Shown piece after piece: positions 26,338-34,354 of a stretch of 64,000 nt of DNA. Position 1 is the stretch's first letter. The number at the start of each line of letters is the position of its first letter. The stretch is taken from the NCBI GenBank assembly GCA_035764005.1, contig DASTZZ010000115.1:82570-146569 (forward strand), read 5' to 3'. Made by a program: the position numbers and the translations under genes. This DNA is from Terriglobales bacterium (GTDB taxonomy: Bacteria; Acidobacteriota; Terriglobia; Terriglobales; Acidobacteriaceae). Below the pieces are notes generated by a model that saw only the letters and a list, made by a program, of their open reading frames with translations, did no database searches and was not told the origin of the DNA.

Positions 26338-27264
26338 CTATTTCTTCTGTGATTCGCTGGCTTCGAAGTCGATCATTTGTTTGAGAACTTCAACCGGCGT
26401 GTCATTCACATTTTCGATCTTCCTGCCGTTCAGGAACAGCGTAGGCGTGGCATTCACTCCAACCGAAACGCCTAACTCGTACTGCTGATTCACGCGAGTC
26501 TTCGTTTCTGGTGAGTTCGCGCACGTAGCGGTGGCGCCAGCATCGACCCCAGCATCGGTAGCAAGAGCGCTCAGCTTGCTTGCAGCCGTTTCGGCGGTGA
26601 TCTGTTCCTGCTGATCGAAAACCGAATGGAAAAACTTCCAGAACTTGTCGGGATTACTGCGCGCGACGCAATCCGCATAGGCCGCAGCCAAATCGGCCCA
26701 TTTGTGGATACTTGAAAGAGGGAAGTTCTCAAAGACGAGACGCGCATTGGGCGACTCGTTCATGAGTTGTTCCAGTTTTGGCTGCGCCTTCTTGCAGTGG
26801 GGACATTCGAAATCGCTGAATTCTACGATCTCAACCGGAGCGCTCGCGCTCCCTTGAACCGGGCCTTTGGCTTCAGCAGCGAGCTTGTTCCGCACCGGGC
26901 CAAACGGATCAGCTCCGAAAGGAATGATCTGGCCGATAAAGGCGTGCTCCAGATCGCTGCCGACATAAAAAGCCGTTCGCTGCTGCGGAGGCTCTCCGAA
27001 GGTGACAACGACCTCCGTGATGCCGGGCACTTCGGAAGGTCGCACACTCTCGACCTTCCACTTGATCATCGGATCGTAGCCAAACATGTGATGCATGAAA
27101 GAATTCAGCATCTCCATGCTTGGACGTTTAACCGTAATCGTCGCAGCTGTCGATTCCTTCGCGGCAGGAGCAGCTTTTTGAGTGCGAGCGGACTTTGCGG
27201 TCTGAGCGGAGACAATGCTGGCAAAAAGTACAGCAAAGCAAACAACGCGAATTGTCGTCTTCAA
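26338..27264 (-). CDS. Secreted DsbA-family thiol:disulfide protein
   Basis: 308 residues. MKTTIRVVCFAVLFASIVSA is the signal peptide. A ~120-residue N-terminal part is followed by a thioredoxin-fold domain with the CPHC redox site (C154 and C157, in VEFSDFECPHCKKA) and cis-Pro in NATPTLFLNG. The middle helical insert (DKFWKFFHSVFDQQ) is DsbA/DsbG-like. It should oxidise or isomerise disulfides in the periplasm. The gene is convergent with the secretin gene, six bases apart, and separated from nadE by 33 bases on the same strand. Confidence 0.9.
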   Translation of the reverse strand: MKTTIRVVCFAVLFASIVSAQTAKSARTQKAAPAAKESTAATITVKRPSMEMLNSFMHHMFGYDPMIKWKVESVRPSEVPGITEVVVTFGEPPQQRTAFYVGSDLEHAFIGQIIPFGADPFGPVRNKLAAEAKGPVQGSASAPVEIVEFSDFECPHCKKAQPKLEQLMNESPNARLVFENFPLSSIHKWADLAAAYADCVARSNPDKFWKFFHSVFDQQEQITAETAASKLSALATDAGVDAGATATCANSPETKTRVNQQYELGVSVGVNATPTLFLNGRKIENVNDTPVEVLKQMIDFEASESQKK

Positions 27265-27297
27265 GGTTTCCCCTTTGATGAAATTGTTTCCGGAAAA

Positions 27298-28944
27298 TCA
27301 GCATTCGCCTTCGTATTTGGCAGCAATGGGAAAACGCCGCCCTGTGCCGAAGGCTTTCTGGCTGATCTTCAAAACTGGCGCCGCCTGCTGGCGCTTGTAT
27401 TCGCTGCGCTCGATCATTCGAATAACGGACATTACCACCTTGCAATCGTAGCCATGCTCTTTAGCAATTTCTTCAGCGGTTTTATATTCCTCGACGAAGC
27501 CTTCAAGAATGCAATCGATTACGTCATATGGAGGCAGCGTGTCTTGATCAGTTTGATTGGGACGCAGCTCTGCCGATGGTACCTTCTGGATCGTCGAGCG
27601 CGGGATCACTGGAGAGATCCCATTTCGGTATTCGCTCAGACGATACACCATAGTCTTGGGTACATCCGCGATAACCGCCAGGGCTCCGCACATATCGCCA
27701 TATAGCGTGCAATATCCGACCGCCATTTCAGATTTGTTGCCTGTCGTAAGCACGAGCGCTCCGAATTTATTGGACAGAGCCATCAATGTGGATCCGCGAA
27801 GGCGCGATTGCAGATTCTCTTCCGTGAAATCTTCAGGTAGACCCGTGAAAGAGGGGTTAAGCACTTCACGGAAAGCATCGAATACCGAGGTGATCGGAAT
27901 GACTTCGTATCTGATTCCGAGATTTCGAGCCAACTCGCGGGCGTCGTCCTTGCTACCCTGTGATGAATAGGGACCCGGCATCGAAACTCCGGCCACGTTG
28001 TCTTTCCCTAGAGCATCGCAGGCTATGGCCGCAGTCAGGGCACTATCGATGCCTCCACTCAGCCCAACCACCACTTTCTTGAAGCCGCACTTGCGAACGT
28101 AATCGCGCGTTCCAAGTACTAACGCCGCATAAGCTTCGGCGTCGGGTCCAACTGGCTGCTCATGCATATCTCCGGTCAGAGTCTCGGTATCGAAGAACAC
28201 GAGATCTTCTTCGAAGGACTTGGCTTGGGCGAGCACGCGACCATCAGCGCCTATTACGAGACTCGATCCGTCGAAGATCAATCCGTCATTACCGCCGACT
28301 TGATTGCACATCACGACGGGAATCTTGAAATCTGCAGCAATGGCTTGCAGCATCTTCAGGCGAATTTCCCGTTTGTGAACTGTGAATGGCGAAGCCGAGA
28401 TGTTAATCACCAGATTTCCGCCGGCGCGGACTAACTCTTCGACGGGATCAATGTTGTACAGCCGCTTTTGCCAGAAGTGTTTGTCATTCCATGCGTCTTC
28501 GCAGATCGTGAGCGCAACTTTTGAGCCATTGAAGGCAAAGATCTCTTGCTTTCGGGCGGGAGCAAAGTAGCGATCTTCGTCGAAAACGTCGTAGGTGGGC
28601 AGCAGCATCTTCGATTGCATGAATTCGACGTGCCCATCACGCAGCCAGGCGGCAGAGTTCATCACTGACTTCCCGGTTTCGCTTTTCGCCGGCGTCACCA
28701 GACCGCAGACGATGGAAATCCCCTGAGCTTCCCGAGCGAGGCGGGCAAGCGTATTGCCGCTTTGAGTGACAAAAGATGGCTTCTCAACCAGGTCACGCGG
28801 GGGATAACCGCAAATTGCCAATTCGGGAAAAAGAATGAGATCGGCGCCGCGTTCCCGAGCCTCTCGTGTGTAGGAAATAATCTTGGAGGCGTTTCCGCAG
28901 AAATCCCCTACCGTGGGATTAATCTGACCAAGGGCAATCTTCAT
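27298..28944 (-). CDS. nadE: Glutamine-dependent NAD+ synthetase
   Basis: Amidates nicotinic acid adenine dinucleotide, the last step of NAD synthesis. 548 residues with two domains. The nitrilase-type glutaminase (about 1-250) has the Glu in ILFPELAICGYPP, the Lys in EFMQSKMLLP and the nucleophile Cys in LTICEDAW. The ATP-dependent synthetase (about 270-540) has VVGLSGGIDSAL (PP-loop SGGxDS), TGNKSEMAVGY and LPPYDVIDCILEG. ATG 28944 has no strong ribosome-binding site. It is upstream of the DsbA-like gene on the same strand, 33 bases from its start. Confidence 0.96.
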   Translation of the reverse strand: MKIALGQINPTVGDFCGNASKIISYTREARERGADLILFPELAICGYPPRDLVEKPSFVTQSGNTLARLAREAQGISIVCGLVTPAKSETGKSVMNSAAWLRDGHVEFMQSKMLLPTYDVFDEDRYFAPARKQEIFAFNGSKVALTICEDAWNDKHFWQKRLYNIDPVEELVRAGGNLVINISASPFTVHKREIRLKMLQAIAADFKIPVVMCNQVGGNDGLIFDGSSLVIGADGRVLAQAKSFEEDLVFFDTETLTGDMHEQPVGPDAEAYAALVLGTRDYVRKCGFKKVVVGLSGGIDSALTAAIACDALGKDNVAGVSMPGPYSSQGSKDDARELARNLGIRYEVIPITSVFDAFREVLNPSFTGLPEDFTEENLQSRLRGSTLMALSNKFGALVLTTGNKSEMAVGYCTLYGDMCGALAVIADVPKTMVYRLSEYRNGISPVIPRSTIQKVPSAELRPNQTDQDTLPPYDVIDCILEGFVEEYKTAEEIAKEHGYDCKVVMSVIRMIERSEYKRQQAAPVLKISQKAFGTGRRFPIAAKYEGEC

Positions 28945-29002
28945 TCATTATTGAGTGTAAGGCTCGCGCGAAAAGCTGTCATGTGTGAGTCAAGTCGTGC
29001 TC

Positions 29003-29034
29003 TGAATAGAACAGGGCGTCCGAGGACGCCCTGT
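29003..29034 (-). terminator. Intrinsic terminator of the GH99-like gene
   Basis: On the minus strand ACAGGGCGTCC, a two-base loop, and GGACGCCCTGT form an 11-pair perfect stem followed by TTCTATTC. It lies 20 bases past the stop of the secreted glycosidase and insulates nadE. Confidence 0.75.
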
Positions 29035-29053
29035 CGCGTTTGCGATTGTTGTT

Positions 29054-31882
29054 TTACTGTGCAGTGACGGTAGCCGTCTGCATATAGGCAGCACCGGCAC
29101 TGTCCCAGGCTTTCAAAGCCACAAGATGGCTTCCTGGAGAAACATTCAGATATGTATCCACCTGGCTCAAGGCGTTCTGATAAATGAGCGCGCCATCTAT
29201 GTAAATCTGCATGGCAACAATCCCGATTGGGGAAGTTGAATATCCTTGGACGCGCATCGAGAGAGGTACCACACTATTGGCGAGTGGCGACTGCATCACC
29301 ACACCTGCTTTAGCTTGTACAGTGACTGCTACCGAACCGGCGGATACCGATTTCACCGCGTCTGCTGCCTGGGCCGTAACCGTGTAAGTACCGGCTGAAC
29401 CATATGTATGCGAAGCCATGGGACCAGGAGACTGAGTTCCATCTCCCCAGTAGATGGATGAATTCCCAATCGCTCCTGAAGCAGCCGACACAGTGGCCTG
29501 CACGCTGCTGCCAACGCTAACCGTTGTTGGGCTGACCGACAAAGAGGCGACCAGCGGCGCAAGCACTGTAACACTTATGCTCTTCTTGTAAGGGTTTCCG
29601 AGTTTATCCCACAATTTCACCACTACGGCGTGCGTACCTTTGCTCGCGGCAACTGTTGTGTCGAAAGATGCAGCATTTATCTGATAAACCAGGGCTCCAT
29701 CAAGGTAAATCTGCATAGCATCGACGCCGCTGGGAGCCGACCCACTGGCGACCACGTGTATTGGCGAGTACGTGGAAGCTCCATTGGCAGGTTGCGCGAC
29801 GTTGAGCGTAACAGTCTGAGCACTAACGTTTACAGTCGCCCTAGCCTGCGCCGTGGCGCCCTGGGTGCTGGTCGCAGAAGCTGAGACCGTATAGGTACCA
29901 GCTTGGGCATAGACGTGCGAAGCCGAAGGACCCGCAGAGCTCGTGCCGTCTCCCCATGCGATTTGTGAGCTGGCGATCGTTCCCGAACTGGAGCTCACGG
30001 TTGCAGTCACGCTCGATCCCACAGAAGTCGTGGTTGGGTTCAGGGAAAGCGAAGCCGAAAACGAAGGAGCAACAGTGACGTTAAGTGACTGCATGTAAGC
30101 ATTGCCGAGCTTGTCCCAGAGCTTGAGGACAAGCAAGTGAGTGCCCGCCGCTGCACTCACTGTGGTGTCCATGGAGCTTGCATTGATCTGATACACGAGA
30201 GTGTGGTCGAGATAAATCTGGAGAGCATCCACACCGCTCGGAGCGGATCCGTTCGCCACGACATGAATGGGACCGGGCACCGTCGAATTGTTAAGCGGCT
30301 GAGTCACCGTGAGTGTCGGGTTCGCCGTTACGCTCACTGTAGCCGTCGCTTGCGCCTGCAGGTTCAGAGCGTCAGTCACCGTCGCCGAAACCGTGTACTT
30401 GCCAGTGTTGGCGTAGGTGTGGGAAGCAATGGGACCTGCGGCACTCGCACCGTCTCCGAAATTAATCGTCGAAGTAAGAGCGCTGCCCTGCGGATCGGTC
30501 GAGGAGGAAGTCGAGGCTGTAACGGTCAGGGGCGCCGTTCCTGATCCGGGACTTAGAGAGAGCCTCGCCACCGGGGGCTGAGGCTGTCCACCTCCTCCGC
30601 TGAGGTATGTGGCTGCTGCGGAGATATGATTCAGAATCGAGGGCTTTCCTACCGCCTTTACATACACCGAGTACGTTCCCGCATTGAAACCAAAGCTTGA
30701 CAGATCGAGCGAATGTGTCCCGACTGGGAAATCTCCCAAAGACATCAGGTTCTGCCCGTCGCTGCTGATAAATATGGTGTAGTGATCGAGCGTGTTCTCG
30801 TTTCCGGTGATGCTCCAATTCAAGGTGCTTCCGGACACCGACGCGTTGACGCTCACGCAATTGTCAATTCCCGTTTCAATTTCCGTGGCTTCCTCGTAAT
30901 CGTTCCAGGTGACAAGCTGAAACCACGCAAGCTGTTTCGAAGTCGACCACATGCTGTTAGCTTTCGCAAAGCTGCTGAGCCAAGTTTGACCGCATTGCTG
31001 TTGCATGATGCGATTGGCGCTCCAGGAAGCGAGCGTGTCGTTGAAACCTTTGTAGGAAGCTCCCACAGGAAGCTTGGCAGGATACTGCTGCGCGGTCGAG
31101 TAGAAGTCGGTCAGATAGTTCAGCGACATTGGATCGCTCTGCGTCACATTGGAAGGCTGCACCCAGGAGAATCCACCATTCGAGTACGAGCGCGTAAATC
31201 CGCCGTCATTTTCAAAGACGAACTGAAGATTACCGGCAGTGTTCGCGCGAACGCGCGTCCAGTCAATCGGGTACGACTCGACGCCAAAATAGAACACGAC
31301 CGGATTGCCATTCCAGCGAATGTAGGCCGGCGAACTGATGTAGGTTTGCGTAATGTAGTTGAGGTCGGAGATAAGCGCCGCAGTAACGTCGCAGCCGCTG
31401 GTGTTGGCGCAGTTGCTGATGGCACCGGCGTCTTCCATAATGGCGAATTGGAATGCCCCGTTTCGGGATTGAGCCTCATTCGCCATTGCCAATGTCGTTG
31501 CATTTTCCTGAGAAGCATTCGGACCGTACCAGTCGATGATTACGCCGGCGATGCCGCGGCTGATCATGTCATCGACCTGCTTTTTTACCTGCGTCGGATC
31601 GGCCGAGTTATAGCCCACGTTCATGTGATAGCTCACACCGAACCACGGCATGAAGTGTGCATAGACTGCGGTGGTCGAACCGCTGTAGAGCAGCGTGCTG
31701 GTCGCAACCTTGCTTACATTTCCTGGGGTTGCGTTGCCGTTGCTCTGAGCTTGAAAACTTGGAGCCGCGCTGGTGTTGTTGCCGGATTCAGCGGCTAGAG
31801 TTGTGGTCGGTGTAATGTTGGTAGCTGAAAATGCCTGTACCGCGGAAAGAAAAATACAAACGAGCCCAATGCGCAAACGCAC
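29054..31882 (-). CDS. Secreted GH99/GH71-like glycosidase with PKD modules
   Basis: 942 residues; GTG 31882 with GGAGG upstream, signal peptide LRIGLVCIFLSAVQAFSA. The catalytic-type region (about 60-400) begins VYAHFMPWFGVSYHMNVGY, with DDMISRGIAGVIIDWYGP and NGNPVVFYFGVESYP; the pattern matches the GH99 (endo-alpha-mannosidase) and GH71 (alpha-glucanase) group rather than a specific enzyme. Three PKD-type domains at about 440-520, 610-685 and 770-850 alternate with three modules sharing QIYLD, LVYQINA and LKLWDKLGN-type text. PKD and beta modules normally bind polysaccharide. The active-site residues cannot be fixed from sequence alone. Confidence 0.82.
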   Translation of the reverse strand: MRLRIGLVCIFLSAVQAFSATNITPTTTLAAESGNNTSAAPSFQAQSNGNATPGNVSKVATSTLLYSGSTTAVYAHFMPWFGVSYHMNVGYNSADPTQVKKQVDDMISRGIAGVIIDWYGPNASQENATTLAMANEAQSRNGAFQFAIMEDAGAISNCANTSGCDVTAALISDLNYITQTYISSPAYIRWNGNPVVFYFGVESYPIDWTRVRANTAGNLQFVFENDGGFTRSYSNGGFSWVQPSNVTQSDPMSLNYLTDFYSTAQQYPAKLPVGASYKGFNDTLASWSANRIMQQQCGQTWLSSFAKANSMWSTSKQLAWFQLVTWNDYEEATEIETGIDNCVSVNASVSGSTLNWSITGNENTLDHYTIFISSDGQNLMSLGDFPVGTHSLDLSSFGFNAGTYSVYVKAVGKPSILNHISAAATYLSGGGGQPQPPVARLSLSPGSGTAPLTVTASTSSSTDPQGSALTSTINFGDGASAAGPIASHTYANTGKYTVSATVTDALNLQAQATATVSVTANPTLTVTQPLNNSTVPGPIHVVANGSAPSGVDALQIYLDHTLVYQINASSMDTTVSAAAGTHLLVLKLWDKLGNAYMQSLNVTVAPSFSASLSLNPTTTSVGSSVTATVSSSSGTIASSQIAWGDGTSSAGPSASHVYAQAGTYTVSASATSTQGATAQARATVNVSAQTVTLNVAQPANGASTYSPIHVVASGSAPSGVDAMQIYLDGALVYQINAASFDTTVAASKGTHAVVVKLWDKLGNPYKKSISVTVLAPLVASLSVSPTTVSVGSSVQATVSAASGAIGNSSIYWGDGTQSPGPMASHTYGSAGTYTVTAQAADAVKSVSAGSVAVTVQAKAGVVMQSPLANSVVPLSMRVQGYSTSPIGIVAMQIYIDGALIYQNALSQVDTYLNVSPGSHLVALKAWDSAGAAYMQTATVTAQ

Positions 31883-32229
31883 TACTGCCTCCGAGAAAGA
31901 GCCGGGAACATCGGGGCGCGTCTCGGCCTCGCGCCTGATCTCCGGTTGTAAGTAGCTGGATTTGCGAAGGATTCTAGACTCAGGAAACCATGGGAGGATT
32001 CCGGTTTACTACTTAGTACCGTATTCGAAGTGTCTTAATTGTTCGAATGGAGACCTCGATTACAGAAGCTCGAGTGTTTGAAATCAGTGACTTACGAATT
32101 CAGCAAAGAGCACTCGTGCCGTGTCCTGAAAAGCGAGGTAACCACACCTGAGTTACGCAAACAACTAAAACCGTTGATTTTGCCTCTAAGCAAGTGGGAA
32201 CTTCTACCCTCAAATGCGGGAAGGTTAAG
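31883..32229. other. Intergenic region upstream of the GH99-like gene and the helix-pair gene
   Basis: Divergent region of about 350 bases. Apart from the GGAGG for the GH99-like gene and a weak GGGAAGG before the helix-pair gene, I see no clear element. The short plus-strand frame starting at 32039 has no family features. Confidence 0.35.
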
Positions 32230-32475
32230 ATGTCTGCACAGACTCAGATGGAACCAACTTCCAAGATTCCCTCCGACATCAGTACCGAACTTCGCCGTTT
32301 GGCGCATGATTTGAGCAACTCGCTGGAGACGATCATGCAGGCGTCGTACCTGCTCAGCCAATCCAAACTGGATGAGACCTCAAAGCGGTGGGCTGGCCTG
32401 ATCGACAACGCCACACGCGACGCCGCCCGCATCAATCGTGAGGTGAGAGAGATTCTGCGGTCGCGCAGTACATAG
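32230..32475 (+). CDS. Orphan HisKA-like (dimerisation/histidine phosphotransfer) helix-pair protein
   Basis: 81 residues from ATG 32230 (MSAQTQME...). The core, ELRRLAHDLSNSLETIMQAS then ETSKRWAGLIDNATRDAARINREVREIL, has the H-D-L-x-N of a histidine kinase H-box followed by the second helix. No ATP-binding domain or receiver follows; the gene ends. It could be a free phosphotransfer or kinase-inhibitor subunit, or a remnant of a kinase. Similar short HisKA-like proteins occur in Acidobacteriota as far as I recall. No two-component partner is adjacent. Confidence 0.65.
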   Translation: MSAQTQMEPTSKIPSDISTELRRLAHDLSNSLETIMQASYLLSQSKLDETSKRWAGLIDNATRDAARINREVREILRSRST

Positions 32476-32480
32476 CAAAC

Positions 32481-33182
32481 CTATTTCGCGATTTCGTGAT
32501 TTCGCGATTTCGGGATTTGCAGACCTGAGTTCCCCTCATTCCTTGGCCTGATAGTCGCGACGAGCAGCTTAGTGTCGTCTGAGATGATTCCATCGACGCC
32601 GAGCTCCCTGAGCCGTTCCATTTCTCGCCTGCTATTCACAGTCCAGATGAAGGTCTGCAACCGAGCCGAGTGAAGTTCGTCAATCAAGCTCTTATCCGCG
32701 AGACGCCAGTTCATGATGACTGCGCCAATGGGCAACTTCGGCCAGCGTCGAAGTTGCCGGAAGGTTTCGCAAATCAGACCAAGCGGAACATCTACGTTCT
32801 CGGCTGCAACACGATGCAGTACTTCTGGGAGAAATGAAGAAATGATGTAGTGTTTTGCTCGCGCTTCGGCGAGGGCACGCAAGATTGGACCAGCATCGCC
32901 CGGCGTCTTCAATTCAATATCCAGAAAAGCGCGCGAGCCGTACTTCTGGATTACTTCTTCGGCATCGGGGAGGCTCAGTTCAGCAAACGAACGGCTGACG
33001 ATTCGTCGACGCCGATAAAGTGCATCGTGGCAAATCACACAGCGCGCGTCTCGCGTGTAGCGCACGTCGAATTCGAAGCCGTCGCAGCCGTGTTCTATAG
33101 CGAGATCAAAAGCTGCGAATGAGTTCTCAGCTGCATATTTGCGCGCACCGCGGTGTCCGAGCAGGAGCGGACGAGAGTTCAT
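32481..33182 (-). CDS. Glycerophosphodiester phosphodiesterase
   Basis: Splits glycerophosphodiesters to glycerol 3-phosphate and an alcohol. 233 residues from ATG 33182. LLLGHRGARKYAAENSFAAF carries the catalytic HRG and Glu-Asn motif; GFEFDVRYTRDA gives the metal-binding Glu/Asp; ICHDALYRR the second His; FLDIELKTPG the barrel strand. No signal peptide, so probably cytoplasmic. The last ~20 codons lie in or next to an 8-base tandem repeat (32483-32518), so the C-terminal tail is probably not part of the fold. The stop is five bases from the convergent helix-pair gene. Confidence 0.92.
   Translation of the reverse strand: MNSRPLLLGHRGARKYAAENSFAAFDLAIEHGCDGFEFDVRYTRDARCVICHDALYRRRRIVSRSFAELSLPDAEEVIQKYGSRAFLDIELKTPGDAGPILRALAEARAKHYIISSFLPEVLHRVAAENVDVPLGLICETFRQLRRWPKLPIGAVIMNWRLADKSLIDELHSARLQTFIWTVNSRREMERLRELGVDGIISDDTKLLVATIRPRNEGNSGLQIPKSRNHEIAK
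32483..32518. repeat. Four-copy 8-bp tandem repeat (ATTTCGNG)
   Basis: ATTTCGCG, ATTTCGTG, ATTTCGCG, ATTTCGGG, then ATTT. It lies between two convergent genes and is read as the final residues of the GDPD protein. Confidence 0.85.
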
Positions 33183-33197
33183 TTCGGAAATCGCTGG

Positions 33198-34262
33198 CTA
33201 GCCTTCCCAGACAAAGGCATCGAATATTCGTCGAGTGTGGAATCCCAAGCGGCGATATAGATCCACTGCGTTCCGATTTCCTTCCGTCACTGTAAGTGAC
33301 AACTCGCTAAATCGCCGGTCCAGCAGACTGCGCAGACATGCCTTCATCATGGCGCGCGCCAGCCCTTGCCCTCGAAATTCGGGTAAGAGACAGACCTGAG
33401 TCACGTGTCCCACGTCGTCACGCACGCGCGAGCAGAGGAGCATTCCCACAACCGCACGAGAAGAATTGTGAACAGCAGTAAACGAGGATGCAGGATCGAA
33501 GGTTCCGCATCCGGGAAAACGCACAATGTTGTTCAAGAAGCGCAAGGAGCCGGCAATGCTGCGGTACTGGTCGTTGATTTCCGAATCGATGTGTCCGGCA
33601 TACGCCTGCATAATCACGTTTGCCGCAGGCTGAAAATCCTGCTCCGCCCATGGACGAAGGGTGATGTTCATCAGCTCAGGCGCCTGAAATACAGGCGCTT
33701 GACGCAAAGGAAGTGACATGAAGAGCCGCGGAAATCGACGGAATCCCCGCTGCAGGAACGGAGAAGAGGTCGTACCGGCATCGTGCAGTAATAATTGAGC
33801 TTCAATGCGATGAATGCCGGGAGAGTTTTGCAGTGTCTCGGCTACATGGTCCAGCAGACGTGCGCCAAGATCGCGATCCGCGCGCGCCGACGTAAACATA
33901 TCGCCCACTACACCCTTGCTGCCTTCATACACAAAAAACGAATAGCCAAGAGTGCGTCCGTCGTCCACGGCCGCATAGCCGGGAAGAATCTTCGAATCCA
34001 GATAGCGCAGGATCATCTCGGCGGAGCTTTGGTAATCCCAACTCATGCGCTCTGACCATAGCCGCGCCTCCTCCATCAGTAGCGGACGAAGCTCCACCGC
34101 GCCAAAATGTCGCAGATCGATAATTTCCACGGGCTCACATTCCGCAACCTGGCGGACCTGTCTCACGGCTGCTGCGCTTCTGCTGTTTCTCAAAGGCAAA
34201 ATCGTACTCCCCTGGAGTCTGAAACGAGTCTTTGCCGCCGGTGGGCGAAACGCCGGCTGCAA
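33198..34262 (-). CDS. Protein with two GNAT acetyltransferase domains
   Basis: 354 residues. The N-terminal half resembles a degenerate GNAT (SFFVYEGSKGVVGDMFTSARADRDLGARLLDHVAE). The C-terminal half (about 200-350) is a full GNAT, with VCLLPEFRGQGLARAMMKACL as the acetyl-CoA loop and LTVTEGNRNAVDLYRRLGF as the C-terminal motif. The MshD mycothiol synthase has the same two-domain layout, but nothing else suggests mycothiol here. The first ~40 residues are basic and poorly conserved in character; the true start may be further in. It starts 92 bases before the GT39 stop on the same strand. Confidence 0.82.
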   Translation of the reverse strand: MQPAFRPPAAKTRFRLQGSTILPLRNSRSAAAVRQVRQVAECEPVEIIDLRHFGAVELRPLLMEEARLWSERMSWDYQSSAEMILRYLDSKILPGYAAVDDGRTLGYSFFVYEGSKGVVGDMFTSARADRDLGARLLDHVAETLQNSPGIHRIEAQLLLHDAGTTSSPFLQRGFRRFPRLFMSLPLRQAPVFQAPELMNITLRPWAEQDFQPAANVIMQAYAGHIDSEINDQYRSIAGSLRFLNNIVRFPGCGTFDPASSFTAVHNSSRAVVGMLLCSRVRDDVGHVTQVCLLPEFRGQGLARAMMKACLRSLLDRRFSELSLTVTEGNRNAVDLYRRLGFHTRRIFDAFVWEG

Positions 34263-34354
34263 AAGGTCGGGAACCAGAGTCTAAGAGCAGTCCGGCCTTG
34301 GCGAAAAGCCTTTTCCGAAGCAGGAACCACGGCGTACAGCCGTAACCACTCAGC

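Noticed and set aside
26767..27705. Plus-strand frame across the DsbA-like and nadE genes
   Set aside because: Spans two genes with clear catalytic motifs on the other strand.
30713..31798. Long plus-strand frame opposite the GH99-like gene
   Set aside because: Mirror of a conserved catalytic domain; no ribosome-binding site or known motifs.
32039..32314. Plus frame upstream of and overlapping the helix-pair gene
   Set aside because: No ribosome-binding site; the overlapping frame has HisKA-like text.
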